Shown: positions 38,055 to 46,409 of the stretch, in pieces | Position numbering within the stretch: the first letter of the stretch is position 1 | Layout: each line of letters opens with the position of its first letter | Origin: Aurantiochytrium sp. KH105 | Lineage: Eukaryota; Sar; Bigyra; Thraustochytrida; Thraustochytriidae | Length of the DNA: 64,000 bases | Direction: 5' to 3' | NCBI GenBank assembly: GCA_003116975.1 | Contig: BGKB01000055.1 | Span: 248,001-312,000, forward strand | Program-made: the position numbers and the translations under genes | Notes under the pieces: model-generated | What the model saw: the letters and a program-made list of their open reading frames with translations, nothing else | What the model was told of the DNA's origin: nothing | Database searches by the model: none

Positions 38055-38957
38055 TTACACAGAGGCCGCAAATGAGTGCGCAAGCACTTTAACGGCGCCA
38101 GATTTGCACTCTGCGTCAACTTGGTCGATACATTGACGGCAACGAGCCAGAGAAAAGATATCTTCACCGTCAGCATTCTTATCCCGCAAACTCGATTCCA
38201 TGTCAATCCAGGGCGCTCGATGCGAAGCGCTCGAGTTCGTAAAGTCATCAATCGCGCTCGAAGCAATGCCCGCGAGAACCTTTGAAATATTGTGAGGACC
38301 GATTCCGCCTGCATATCCGCATGGAAGGCCTTCTGCGACGTCCGGACGCGGAAACGTTGTTCGCTCCACACCAGTGCCGACGCTATCATCAAAGAGGACG
38401 CTCATGTTAAAAAGCGTATCCTTGCGAGCGAGAAGCGGCTCCCACAGCGCGCGTGTCTCCTCGTTGCGCTGCAAGATCCATTCCATGGCGGGCAGCGCAG
38501 CAATGCACTTGGTGACATTATCAACCTGTGCAGCGAGGTTGGAGGAGTCTACATTGTTTGCCTTGGTGGCATTGACCTGAACGCGTCGAAATCCGAGTGC
38601 AAAGAGACGCTCCACGAAGGAGACGTCGCCATTGAGCACTTGCTCGCACCGCGAGCTGCATAGGTGCGCGGCCAGCAAGACCGTGGGAACTCCTGTTTGG
38701 TGATTCGCCTTGCACACTAGTTTGCAGAGCGAGTCTTCCACCCATTTCATGCTTGGAAAACGTGGCTGGCCCTCTTTTTCCGGCCGAAAGAGCACGCCCC
38801 ACTCGGCCCAGGGCGCACGCTCGCGCGATATCTCGACGACATCTTCGGGAGCGACGCTTTCGTCCACGCCGCAAAAGCCTACGCGCAGCAGCGGCAGGCA
38901 CCCCTCGCCGTGGCGTGCCACCTTGGCTGCGCTTGGTCCGTCCTCGCTCGCCGACAT
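38055..38957 (-). CDS. Phosphoribosylanthranilate isomerase (TrpF)-like TIM-barrel protein
   Basis: A 300-aa protein from the ATG MSASEDGPSA; the frame runs further upstream only to a TTG. Strand-helix alternation and motifs resemble the TrpF barrel: LRVGFCGVDESVAPEDV at the first strand, RRVQVNATKANNVD in the middle, VLFDDSVGTG (phosphate loop), GYAGGIGPHNISKVL and WIDMESSLRDKNADG. In TrpF the GGL.P.NV and VD.SSG.E segments bind phosphate and substrate, and the match here is approximate. It may act on a different phosphorylated sugar. It converges with the SAP gene across about 80 bp that includes a C4/G6 hairpin. Confidence 0.5.
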   Translation of the reverse strand: MSASEDGPSAAKVARHGEGCLPLLRVGFCGVDESVAPEDVVEISRERAPWAEWGVLFRPEKEGQPRFPSMKWVEDSLCKLVCKANHQTGVPTVLLAAHLCSSRCEQVLNGDVSFVERLFALGFRRVQVNATKANNVDSSNLAAQVDNVTKCIAALPAMEWILQRNEETRALWEPLLARKDTLFNMSVLFDDSVGTGVERTTFPRPDVAEGLPCGYAGGIGPHNISKVLAGIASSAIDDFTNSSASHRAPWIDMESSLRDKNADGEDIFSLARCRQCIDQVDAECKSGAVKVLAHSFAASV

Positions 38958-39225
38958 TGTTTGCAACCCACCTCGGCCTCGTTTGCTTTCTGCGCCGCGT
39001 CGGGAATGCAGTTTGATGAGCCCTGCACGCGATCGAGATCGATCGATCGATCGCAAGACGGTTGAATGAAAAACAGGGAGAAGGCGATCTGAAACGGTCG
39101 ATTACGTTACGTGACGTTGCGGTTACAATTCTTTCTTTCCCTTTTTCCCAAATTTTTGGAGCGCTCATCTTCATTTTGACGGTCGGTCAGCAAACACCAA
39201 AATAGCAAGGGGAAGACGAAGCCCC
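38958..39225. promoter_or_regulatory. Divergent promoter region (TrpF-like / RUS)
   Basis: 268 bp between two start codons. It contains a GATC/GATCGATCGATCGATCG tract at 39031-39053 and an inverted ACGTTACGTGACGT motif near 39104-39117 resembling a CRE-type bZIP site (TGACGT). Confidence 0.4.
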
Positions 39226-40779
39226 ATGTCCTACGGCGGCCATGCTGTGCGGCGACGGCTGCTCTCAGGCACAGCGCGACGCGCGGTGACTGCCAACGAG
39301 AGTCTTGGCGTGAGCCACACTGGCCATGCTGCAAGACAAGAAGCCGGCGAGGCTGGCCAACTGGAGCACAAGTTTCTTCGCAAACCATGTGGCAACGAGT
39401 GGCACCGGGCTCCTGTTCGCCAGCTGCCAAGCGTCTTGGAGCGGACGCGCGATGCTTTTATCGAGGCCAGAGACCATTTGCTCCCCAAGAACTACAATGT
39501 TTCGGTAGGCCCGCGGTATATCGAGTACGTGCAATGGTCAATGGCCGCTGGCGTGGTGGGCACGACGTCTGGCGTCATCTCGATGCAGTCCCTTCTCATG
39601 GCCGTGGGACTGGGCCAAGGCGCGATCCCCACGGCCGCAGCGCTCAACTGGATCCTCAAGGACGGTCTCGGACAATTGGGCGGCGTCCTCTTTGCCTCGT
39701 CTGTGAACCAGCGCTTCGACGCCGAACCCAAGCGCTGGCGTCTCAAGGCCGCCGCCATTTTGGACGCGAGCATACTTCTCGAGGTCGCAACACCATGGTT
39801 TCCGCAGTATTTCCTGCCCATTGCTTCCATTGCAAATATTGGCAAGAACGTAGGCTGGCTCGCCGCAAGCGCGACGCGCGCTAATATTCATCGAAGCTTT
39901 ATGCGCGAGGAAAACCTTGGCGACATCACAGGCAAGGCCGGATCGCAGACAATCGCCTCATCGGTGATCGGCACGGGTGTCGGTATCACCGTCTCGTCGC
40001 TCGTCGGCTCGACGACCTCGACCTTGCTGCTCACAACAGCTGCCCTGTCTGCCCTGCATATGACCTTACTTTACAAGTCCCTGCAGACGGTAACAATCCA
40101 CACATTGAATTTGCAGCGGCTTTGGTTGGCCCTTCGACCTTCTTTTGAGTACAGCAATACAACGAGCAAACACGCGACGCTTGCAGAGGAATTTCTTGGT
40201 GACACAAAGGAGCCAATTGTTACGAGCCGCGTGGCGCCGGCGAAGATTCTTTCTCCGGACGAGGTGAATTCACTTGAGACGGTCATTCACTTTGGCCAGC
40301 TCTCAGCAAGTCGGTATAGCGCGTCCGTCTTGACGCAGGATCCTGATCTCCTTGCTCACTTACCCGCGTCGGCACGTGCAAGCGCAAAACTACGGATCGG
40401 GGCAAGGCTCGACGAAGCATTTCCGCGACCTGGGGCTTTTGCCGCCGCACTCGAGCTTGCACAGACACGCGGCGAAAAGCACTTGCTCAATCTGCTGCCC
40501 TGTGGCACTGTGCATCTTCTTTTTCTCCATGATGCAGTTGCGCGAGATGTACTTGTGGGCGCATTGCATGCCATGCACGTTTACCAAGCGGTCGTGCATC
40601 TTCCAGCATCTGGTCTTGACGAGGCGGATGCATCGAGGGTGATTGAAGTTTGCAGAGCTCGTGCCTTGCGCGAAGACGACTCAGATCTCATTTTCCGCGA
40701 GCTCGCAGCTCGCGGTTGGGACACTGCACATCTTTTCTTTGAGCCATACCGCGCAAGAGTCCATGTCAATCCGCATTAG
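39226..40779 (+). CDS. RUS family (DUF647, RUSF1-like) protein
   Basis: A 517-aa protein starting at MSYGGHAVRRRLLSG. The RUS/DUF647 domain spans about residues 75-300: FIEARDHLLPKNYNVSVGPRY, YVQWSMAAGVVGTTSGVISMQSLL, ALNWILKDGLGQLGGVLFAS and FDAEPKRWRLKAA. Further motifs are IANIGKNVGWLAASATRA, LGDITGKAGSQTIASSVIG and the hydrophobic TLLLTTAALSALHMTLLYKSL. In plants RUS1/RUS2 act in root UV-B sensing, auxin transport and vitamin B6 homeostasis; animals have RUSF1 (C16orf58). The basic, Ser/Arg-rich N-terminus could be an organelle presequence. Several hydrophobic segments suggest membrane association. Confidence 0.93.
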   Translation: MSYGGHAVRRRLLSGTARRAVTANESLGVSHTGHAARQEAGEAGQLEHKFLRKPCGNEWHRAPVRQLPSVLERTRDAFIEARDHLLPKNYNVSVGPRYIEYVQWSMAAGVVGTTSGVISMQSLLMAVGLGQGAIPTAAALNWILKDGLGQLGGVLFASSVNQRFDAEPKRWRLKAAAILDASILLEVATPWFPQYFLPIASIANIGKNVGWLAASATRANIHRSFMREENLGDITGKAGSQTIASSVIGTGVGITVSSLVGSTTSTLLLTTAALSALHMTLLYKSLQTVTIHTLNLQRLWLALRPSFEYSNTTSKHATLAEEFLGDTKEPIVTSRVAPAKILSPDEVNSLETVIHFGQLSASRYSASVLTQDPDLLAHLPASARASAKLRIGARLDEAFPRPGAFAAALELAQTRGEKHLLNLLPCGTVHLLFLHDAVARDVLVGALHAMHVYQAVVHLPASGLDEADASRVIEVCRARALREDDSDLIFRELAARGWDTAHLFFEPYRARVHVNPH

Positions 40780-41778
40780 GCGTTCGTTGTTACATTCTCG
40801 ATGGTGTCTTGCACGCTGGATCGCGCGGGAAGCGATTGGCGGTGTAAACGTATTATATATTTGCGCATGTTCGTCCATTGCGACTTCGCAGAGCTGTGGC
40901 ACATACATTTTCTCTCATTGTCTCCCGAACCCCACCTCTAAACGCACGACAATCTAACTGTAGCCCATCTTTTCATCCTCTTCTTCCTTGCCCAAGCCGC
41001 GGATACATACCGTCGATAGCGCGCGCCTTGCCCTCTCGAGGCTCATCAGCCACCAAAGCACTGACAAGCGAAGCATGCCTTGGCACGGCGCTTTCCAACA
41101 TCTGCCGGCGCGGGTCAACGACAGTGAGCGCGACAAACAAAAGAGAAGCATAGCCTCGAAAGGGAAAAAAGGAAAGAAAGAAAAAAAAAAGAAAAGGGAA
41201 AAAGTCCCCTTGCGGGTGCCCCATTGCGGACTTGCGGGGCCGCATACCCCATTGCGCGTCGCGTTTGGTCGACTTGCGCAGGCGGCCTGCTGCGTGCAAC
41301 CACCATGGCCACTGGAAGCTCGCAAGTGGACCCTGCGCGCGTCCCTGCAGTATGGCGGGGACAGGGCCAAGTGAAGTATCCGGCGATAACCCACTTGCGC
41401 GCGCTCGGAAGCGCACCTTGGGCCGCCGGGCAGTTCTCCTTCGAAGTCGCTCCTCGCCACGGCCGGTCGCCTCGCCGCGCCGCGCCGCGCCCCTCTCCGC
41501 GCAGCCCCGCCGCGCGCCCGCGCGCGCCCCCCTCCCCCGCCCGCGCCCGCGCGCCCCGCGCCGCCGCGCCCTCGGAGCGTCCTCTGTCATCATCGGCGGA
41601 TTCGAAGCCGCGCGGCGACGAGCGCGCGCGAGGGCGACGACGCCCGCGACGAGGACCGCGCGCCCGCGCCCGCGCCCGCGGCGCGCGGGAGGAAGCCGCA
41701 GCCGCGCTCCTGGCGGCCGCGCCTCGCCCGCGCCGATCTCGCCCGCGCTGGGCGGCGGCGAGGCCCCGCGGCGCGAGG
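40780..41778. other. Upstream region of the MATH-BTB gene
   Basis: About 1 kb. The first half is ordinary spacer with an A/G tract near 41160-41205. The second half (41460-41770) is GC-rich and open in several frames, giving Arg/Ala/Pro-rich artefacts. An in-frame ATG at 41305 would extend the MATH-BTB protein by 158 such residues. Confidence 0.5.
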
Positions 41779-43503
41779 ATGAGCTCGCGGCCGCGCAAGC
41801 AGACGGACGGCACGGGCAGAGACGCCGCCGACCGCGGCATGTTTAGCGTGTCGGCCAAGTCGCGCGTGAGCGTGGTGGACCAGCCGTACTCGGAGTCCGA
41901 GAACGTGACGCGCGCCTTTAAGGGCGGCCACAGGCTCTGCATCTGGGCGTTTTCCACGCGCGTCAATGGGCTCCCGCAGGACTCCGTGCGCAGCTCCGAG
42001 TTCAAGGTGGGCGACCACCACTGGCGCGTGGAGTGCCACCCTGCCGGCGTCCGTTCCGAGGTCGCCGAGTACGTTTCGCTTTTTATTCGATACCTCGGGC
42101 CCGACGACCGCGTTACCGCACATTGGGAGCTCCGGTGCGTGAACAAGGACCCGGACCGCCACAAGGAGCGGCGCTGGGTCAAGAACGATACGCACAATGT
42201 CTTCAAAAAGAATAACCGATGGGGCTGGGACAAGTTTATGAAGAAATCACTCATCTTGGAGGAATCCGAAGGGTTTCTGCATCGCGATGACTGCGCCATT
42301 TTCGAAGCGGGCGTCATGCTCAACTCGATGCACAAGACGCTCGCGAAAACGGAACTGTACAAACACACGCCCCCCTCGACGGTCAGCGAAGATCTCGTGC
42401 GCATCCTCGAGTCTGGTGAGCTCAGCGACGTTGAGTTTGTTTTGGAAGACGGTACCGTTCGGCAACGCGCGCATCGTCAGATCCTCGCTGCGCGCTCCAA
42501 GGTTTTTGCCCGCATGTTCAGTGGGCTTTACATGGAACACAAGCCTTCATCCGAAAAATCTAGCAACGAGATTGTCATTCCCGACATCGATGGGCAGGTC
42601 TTTGAGGAGCTTCTTTACTTTCTTTACTCGGGCAAGCTCAAATCTGACCTTTTCAAGTACGAACGAGAACCCAAGGAAAAACGTAAGAAACGCAGGCGCG
42701 ACGGTTCGACAAAGACGGTCGAAAACGTTGCCGTCGTCGATGCCGACGACTCATCGCAAAATCACGATGGCGAGGTCGAGTCCGGCGCCACCGTCGAGGT
42801 CACGGCCAGCGGTGAAAGCTCCGTGCCTCTTTCCGCATGTTTTGACCACTTTCGCTTCGTCATCGGGCTCTTGCAGGCTGCCGATAAGTACGAGGTTTCT
42901 GCTTTGCGCGCAACGTGCGAGCTTTATCTTTGCAAGCTCGTCGACGCACACTCGGTTGTGGACCTTGTCATGCTCGCCGACATGTACAATGCCGCCGAGC
43001 TCAAAACTGAGTGCCTCGAGTACATGGCCTGGCACCAGCCCATCACAATCACGCGGAGACAAATTAACAGCCTCAGCAAGCTCTTGCTGGTGGAGATTAT
43101 GAAAATGAGTACCGCCGACGTCGCCACTCATGATACACAGGAAAAGGGCGCTGAGCCTGTCAACCACCTTTTTGTATCCAGTTTTATCGACTTTGTTTCG
43201 CCGGACTTTGACTCCATTGTCGCGGAGTACACCAAGGATGAACTCAAGCTCCGCCTCGCGCTCTTTGCCGCGTCCACCAAAGGTGAACGCAACGAGCTGG
43301 AGAAGCGTCTGCTTGGGATTGTCAGGAACACACGTGCTTCAAATACGCCAACGTCTGCAAGTCGTGGCGGGTCCTCGCCACAACAAGAGTGGCGCTCGTC
43401 CAAGCGTTCCTCTGAACGTCGTGCCAAGCGCTCTGTCTCGTCAACAAATGAGGACTCCCCTTCCCCTCAAACTGCTCGTCCTGGTGACGAGCCTCACGAG
43501 TAG
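41779..43503 (+). CDS. MATH-BTB domain protein (SPOP-like architecture)
   Basis: 574 aa from MSSRPRKQTDGTG; the longer frame upstream is GC-rich leader. An N-terminal MATH-like beta sandwich (about 15-165) has FKVGDHHWRVECHPAG, SLFIRYLGPDDRVTAHWELR and GWDKFMKKSLI. The BTB/POZ domain (about 205-380) has LSDVEFVLEDG, AHRQILAARSKVFARMFSG, IDGQVFEELLYFLYSGKL and LLQAADKYEVSALRATCELYL. It is split by an approximately 60-residue Lys/Arg-rich then acidic insertion (KEKRKKRRRDGSTK). A BACK-like region and a SAP-like helix pair (YTKDELKLRLALFAASTKGER) follow. MATH-BTB proteins recruit substrates to cullin-3 ubiquitin ligases. The basic insertion suggests nuclear location. Confidence 0.88.
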   Translation: MSSRPRKQTDGTGRDAADRGMFSVSAKSRVSVVDQPYSESENVTRAFKGGHRLCIWAFSTRVNGLPQDSVRSSEFKVGDHHWRVECHPAGVRSEVAEYVSLFIRYLGPDDRVTAHWELRCVNKDPDRHKERRWVKNDTHNVFKKNNRWGWDKFMKKSLILEESEGFLHRDDCAIFEAGVMLNSMHKTLAKTELYKHTPPSTVSEDLVRILESGELSDVEFVLEDGTVRQRAHRQILAARSKVFARMFSGLYMEHKPSSEKSSNEIVIPDIDGQVFEELLYFLYSGKLKSDLFKYEREPKEKRKKRRRDGSTKTVENVAVVDADDSSQNHDGEVESGATVEVTASGESSVPLSACFDHFRFVIGLLQAADKYEVSALRATCELYLCKLVDAHSVVDLVMLADMYNAAELKTECLEYMAWHQPITITRRQINSLSKLLLVEIMKMSTADVATHDTQEKGAEPVNHLFVSSFIDFVSPDFDSIVAEYTKDELKLRLALFAASTKGERNELEKRLLGIVRNTRASNTPTSASRGGSSPQQEWRSSKRSSERRAKRSVSSTNEDSPSPQTARPGDEPHE

Positions 43504-44189
43504 CTGCGCAATGCCAGCAGACTTTCCATGTGTACTACTTATATCTTTTTCCTTGCTTGTCATGGATTCTTTCTTTTTCCCCCTCTCATTTCCTTTCTCC
43601 ATTCCCGTCAAGTTGTTTGTTCAAGTTGCTTTTTCGTTGTTTGGCAAAAAAAAATTCGTTCGTCCATTCGTTCAGAATCGAACATTCCTTTGCGCGTGCG
43701 GGAAAGAGCTTGTGCCAATCTAGGCCAGGCCCATCACCTTCATGGAGAAAACAAAAAGAGAACAGGTAGTATACTGTAGTATATACCATGGTTGTGACAA
43801 AAAAGCATAAATAGTACACACCTTACATGAAAGGGTCCTCACGCGTACGGTTTATCCGTTCACCCAAAGGAAAGATTTCTTCTACCGTGGTTAGACTGAA
43901 AGTTCCGAGCTGCCTCGCGAATCTTTGAATGCCTCGCGGAAAGGAAAAAGGGTGGGTGGTGGGCGTGCGCAAGCAAGTTAGCAAGCAAGCAAGTTAGCAA
44001 GCAAGCAAGCAAGCAAGCAAGCTCGCTCTACGAACTGAGTGCGCGACCGAACCTGAAGTGAGGAAGACCTGATAGACTAATTTTTTTCCCCCCTTTTCCT
44101 GGAGAGGGTGGAGCGCCAGCGCTTGCGCGAGGTGATCGTGCAGACGTGCGCGCAGGCGAGCGCACGTGCAAAACAAAGAGAAGGGGAAG
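43504..44189. other. Intergenic spacer with a (GCAA)n tract
   Basis: 686 bp between two plus-strand genes: T-rich 3' flank of the MATH-BTB gene, then a tetranucleotide repeat and a short leader. No gene seen. Confidence 0.5.
43968..44022. repeat. (GCAA)n tetranucleotide repeat
   Basis: About thirteen units, with GTTA interruptions at 43977 and 43993, about 170 bp upstream of the next ATG. Confidence 0.85.
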
Positions 44190-46307
44190 ATGGCGCAGGC
44201 TCGGCATAAACAGACAACGAACGAGTTTTACAGAGCTGTGCTTGACAATGCACTGCGTGAAGAGTGGAAAGAAGCTGAGCCTGAAGAGCATGAAGAACGA
44301 GTTGCGTGCTCGCGCAGGCTTTCTGCACTTTATGGATACAGCATGAAGTCCCCAGTCGTTAAGCAGCGAGTATCGAGCCGTCAGCGTCAACGCGCGATCT
44401 CATCGCAAAATTCATTTCGATCATCCTCACGACAAAGCTCCGTTCGCACGCCAAAAGTGACAAGGTCTTCGACCAATCTCACTGACCCCAGCTGCGGTTT
44501 GCTTCAGTCTGTTGTGCTTGAAGGTGGCGCGGAAAAAATCGCTCACGGCATGGGTGGTATGCAACTCCAAGGCGAGGTTTTCTCTGATCTTAGCGACGAT
44601 GATGCTGACCTCGATGAGCCCTTCTCCAATGGTCTCATTTACCATCCAGCAACCTCGAGTCCCACTGGGAGTAGCGAAAAAAGGATCACCAAGACGGAAA
44701 GTTTCCTCGCTGATCGTAGTGAGAGTGACTTAAGACAGAGCTCGATGCGTTCCCAAAAAACCAAGCGTCTCAAGAAGAAAAGCTCGAGGTTGCTGAATGC
44801 GGCAAACTCGATGCTACACCCTGGCGCCAGAGCCCCACCATGGTATGCTGGCTATCAGAACTCTGCACAAGCACCCTCGCACGCGGATCGAGAGATTGGG
44901 CATCGCTACGGCCACGCTGCCATTCTGAATTATCAGCGTCTCGAGCATGGCATCGTCAATAAATCCATTGATCGAGGCATCACGAATGTGACTCTGAAAA
45001 ATGCCATGCCTAAATTTCGAGGCGAGAATGCCTTTGTCGACGAATACAAAGATCCCTTGTTTGGACGACCAGGGGCATGGCCCCATGGCGCCTCGTACGT
45101 GACGGGGTCAAATTTGAAGCCGCAAGAACCCACGCCCGAAATCACGCCGCATCTCAAGGTTTACATGGGCAAAGTCCGCGAAGGTGTTGAGAATTTGTCC
45201 TCTGCTATCTTGATGCAGCAGCGCGAGGCTGACATGCATCGCTCGACCTTTCTCGCCGCCCGCCCAAGCCTCGAAATCGATTCCAAGACGGGCAAACCCT
45301 TGAACCTCTCGAATGAGCTCGTCACGGCAATGCCACGCGTTCGCTTCTGGCATGGCAGCACAGTTCTCACTGAAAAGACAGAAGACGAATCGGCACTTGA
45401 AAAATTTGTCGCCAAGCAGCAGCAGCAGTTTCACGCCATGGTTGCTCTTAAATGGTCAGAGTCGCTCTACCTATACAAGCTGTTGCGAGCGCTTTCAGTA
45501 CAGCTGCGTCCGGGGCTCGAAGAATTTAACTCCTTGCTGAGTGATGTGCAGCACGCGACTAGTGGCGGCCACGTTTGGCGAAAGGACTCTGCCGAAAGCG
45601 AAGGCAAAGTAGATGACGCCAACGGCGACGAAAACGAAGTTGAAGCAGCTTTAAGTTCTGCACGCGAAGAGGGCATTCCTGCAAGAAGCGAGTCAAAGCA
45701 TAGCGAAGGAAAGGAAAGCGATGGCAGCGAGAGCTGCAAAGCGTCACGACCTTCGAAGCTCATTGACCGCGAGACCTTTGTCAATGTGGTATGTGCGCAT
45801 TTTGAGCACGCCGATCGCCGTAGGATCAACAAGCTGTACTCCGGGTTTGATCCGCACCGTCTCGATGGTGTTGATTATCGTGTTATTATGGGAACCCAGC
45901 GTTGTTTTTGGAAATACAACAATGAAAGTATCGTCGATAAACTTTCTTCCCTCTTCGACATTATGGACAGTTGCGATCGAACTGGCATCATTTCTGCAGA
46001 CGAGATTATCACGATGCTTCAGGTGTGTGCGGCCAGCGAGGTCGACGAGCAAGAGATGCTTCGGGCTGCGCAAGTTTCCCTGGGTAATATTGTCGCCACT
46101 CACTCGCTTGTGAGTGAGCCCGGATTCATGCACCGCGAGGAACTTTTGCACGTACTTGCAAATCCACACGCTGCAGCGCCTCTAATTGAAGCCTTTGGCC
46201 GTCAGTTGCAAGCGCGAATGGACGTCTTGCTCCCCAGCGTCCATGGTTCGCTTTCCCCGGGCCTGTCCAAGGAAAAGTCAGAATCGGACACGGAGTCTAA
46301 GACATGA
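44190..46307 (+). CDS. Hypothetical protein with degenerate EF-hand
   Basis: A 705-aa protein from the ATG MAQARHKQTT; the frame extends eight codons further only to a GTG. The first 210 residues are Ser/Arg/Lys-rich and probably disordered. Residues about 210-440 form a novel-looking block (PPWYAGYQNSAQAP, HRYGHAAILNYQRLEHGI, FGRPGAWPHGASYV). An acidic linker follows. Residues about 535-700 look like two to three EF-hand helices. The clearest is LFDIMDSCDRTGIISADEII, where the first loop ligand is not aspartate, so Ca2+ binding may be lost. Soluble, possibly ciliary or cytoskeletal, but I have no orthologue. Confidence 0.7.
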   Translation: MAQARHKQTTNEFYRAVLDNALREEWKEAEPEEHEERVACSRRLSALYGYSMKSPVVKQRVSSRQRQRAISSQNSFRSSSRQSSVRTPKVTRSSTNLTDPSCGLLQSVVLEGGAEKIAHGMGGMQLQGEVFSDLSDDDADLDEPFSNGLIYHPATSSPTGSSEKRITKTESFLADRSESDLRQSSMRSQKTKRLKKKSSRLLNAANSMLHPGARAPPWYAGYQNSAQAPSHADREIGHRYGHAAILNYQRLEHGIVNKSIDRGITNVTLKNAMPKFRGENAFVDEYKDPLFGRPGAWPHGASYVTGSNLKPQEPTPEITPHLKVYMGKVREGVENLSSAILMQQREADMHRSTFLAARPSLEIDSKTGKPLNLSNELVTAMPRVRFWHGSTVLTEKTEDESALEKFVAKQQQQFHAMVALKWSESLYLYKLLRALSVQLRPGLEEFNSLLSDVQHATSGGHVWRKDSAESEGKVDDANGDENEVEAALSSAREEGIPARSESKHSEGKESDGSESCKASRPSKLIDRETFVNVVCAHFEHADRRRINKLYSGFDPHRLDGVDYRVIMGTQRCFWKYNNESIVDKLSSLFDIMDSCDRTGIISADEIITMLQVCAASEVDEQEMLRAAQVSLGNIVATHSLVSEPGFMHREELLHVLANPHAAAPLIEAFGRQLQARMDVLLPSVHGSLSPGLSKEKSESDTESKT

Positions 46308-46409
46308 CAATCAGTTTGAAGGTTCAAAGACATTTGCAAAACAAACAACAACGATAAAAAAAAAAGGGGGGGTCATTGGAAGAGACTAAAAACGACCAAA
46401 TGTATTTGA

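Noticed and set aside
38030..38056. AACCCC...GGGGTT hairpin between convergent genes as an intrinsic terminator
   Set aside because: A bacterial-style terminator has no meaning for eukaryotic Pol II genes; probably chance or a minor 3'-end structure.
41305..41778. Longer N-terminus for the MATH-BTB protein from the ATG at 41305
   Set aside because: The added 158 residues are Arg/Pro/Ala-rich translation of a GC-rich leader with no domain; the MATH domain begins soon after the ATG at 41779.
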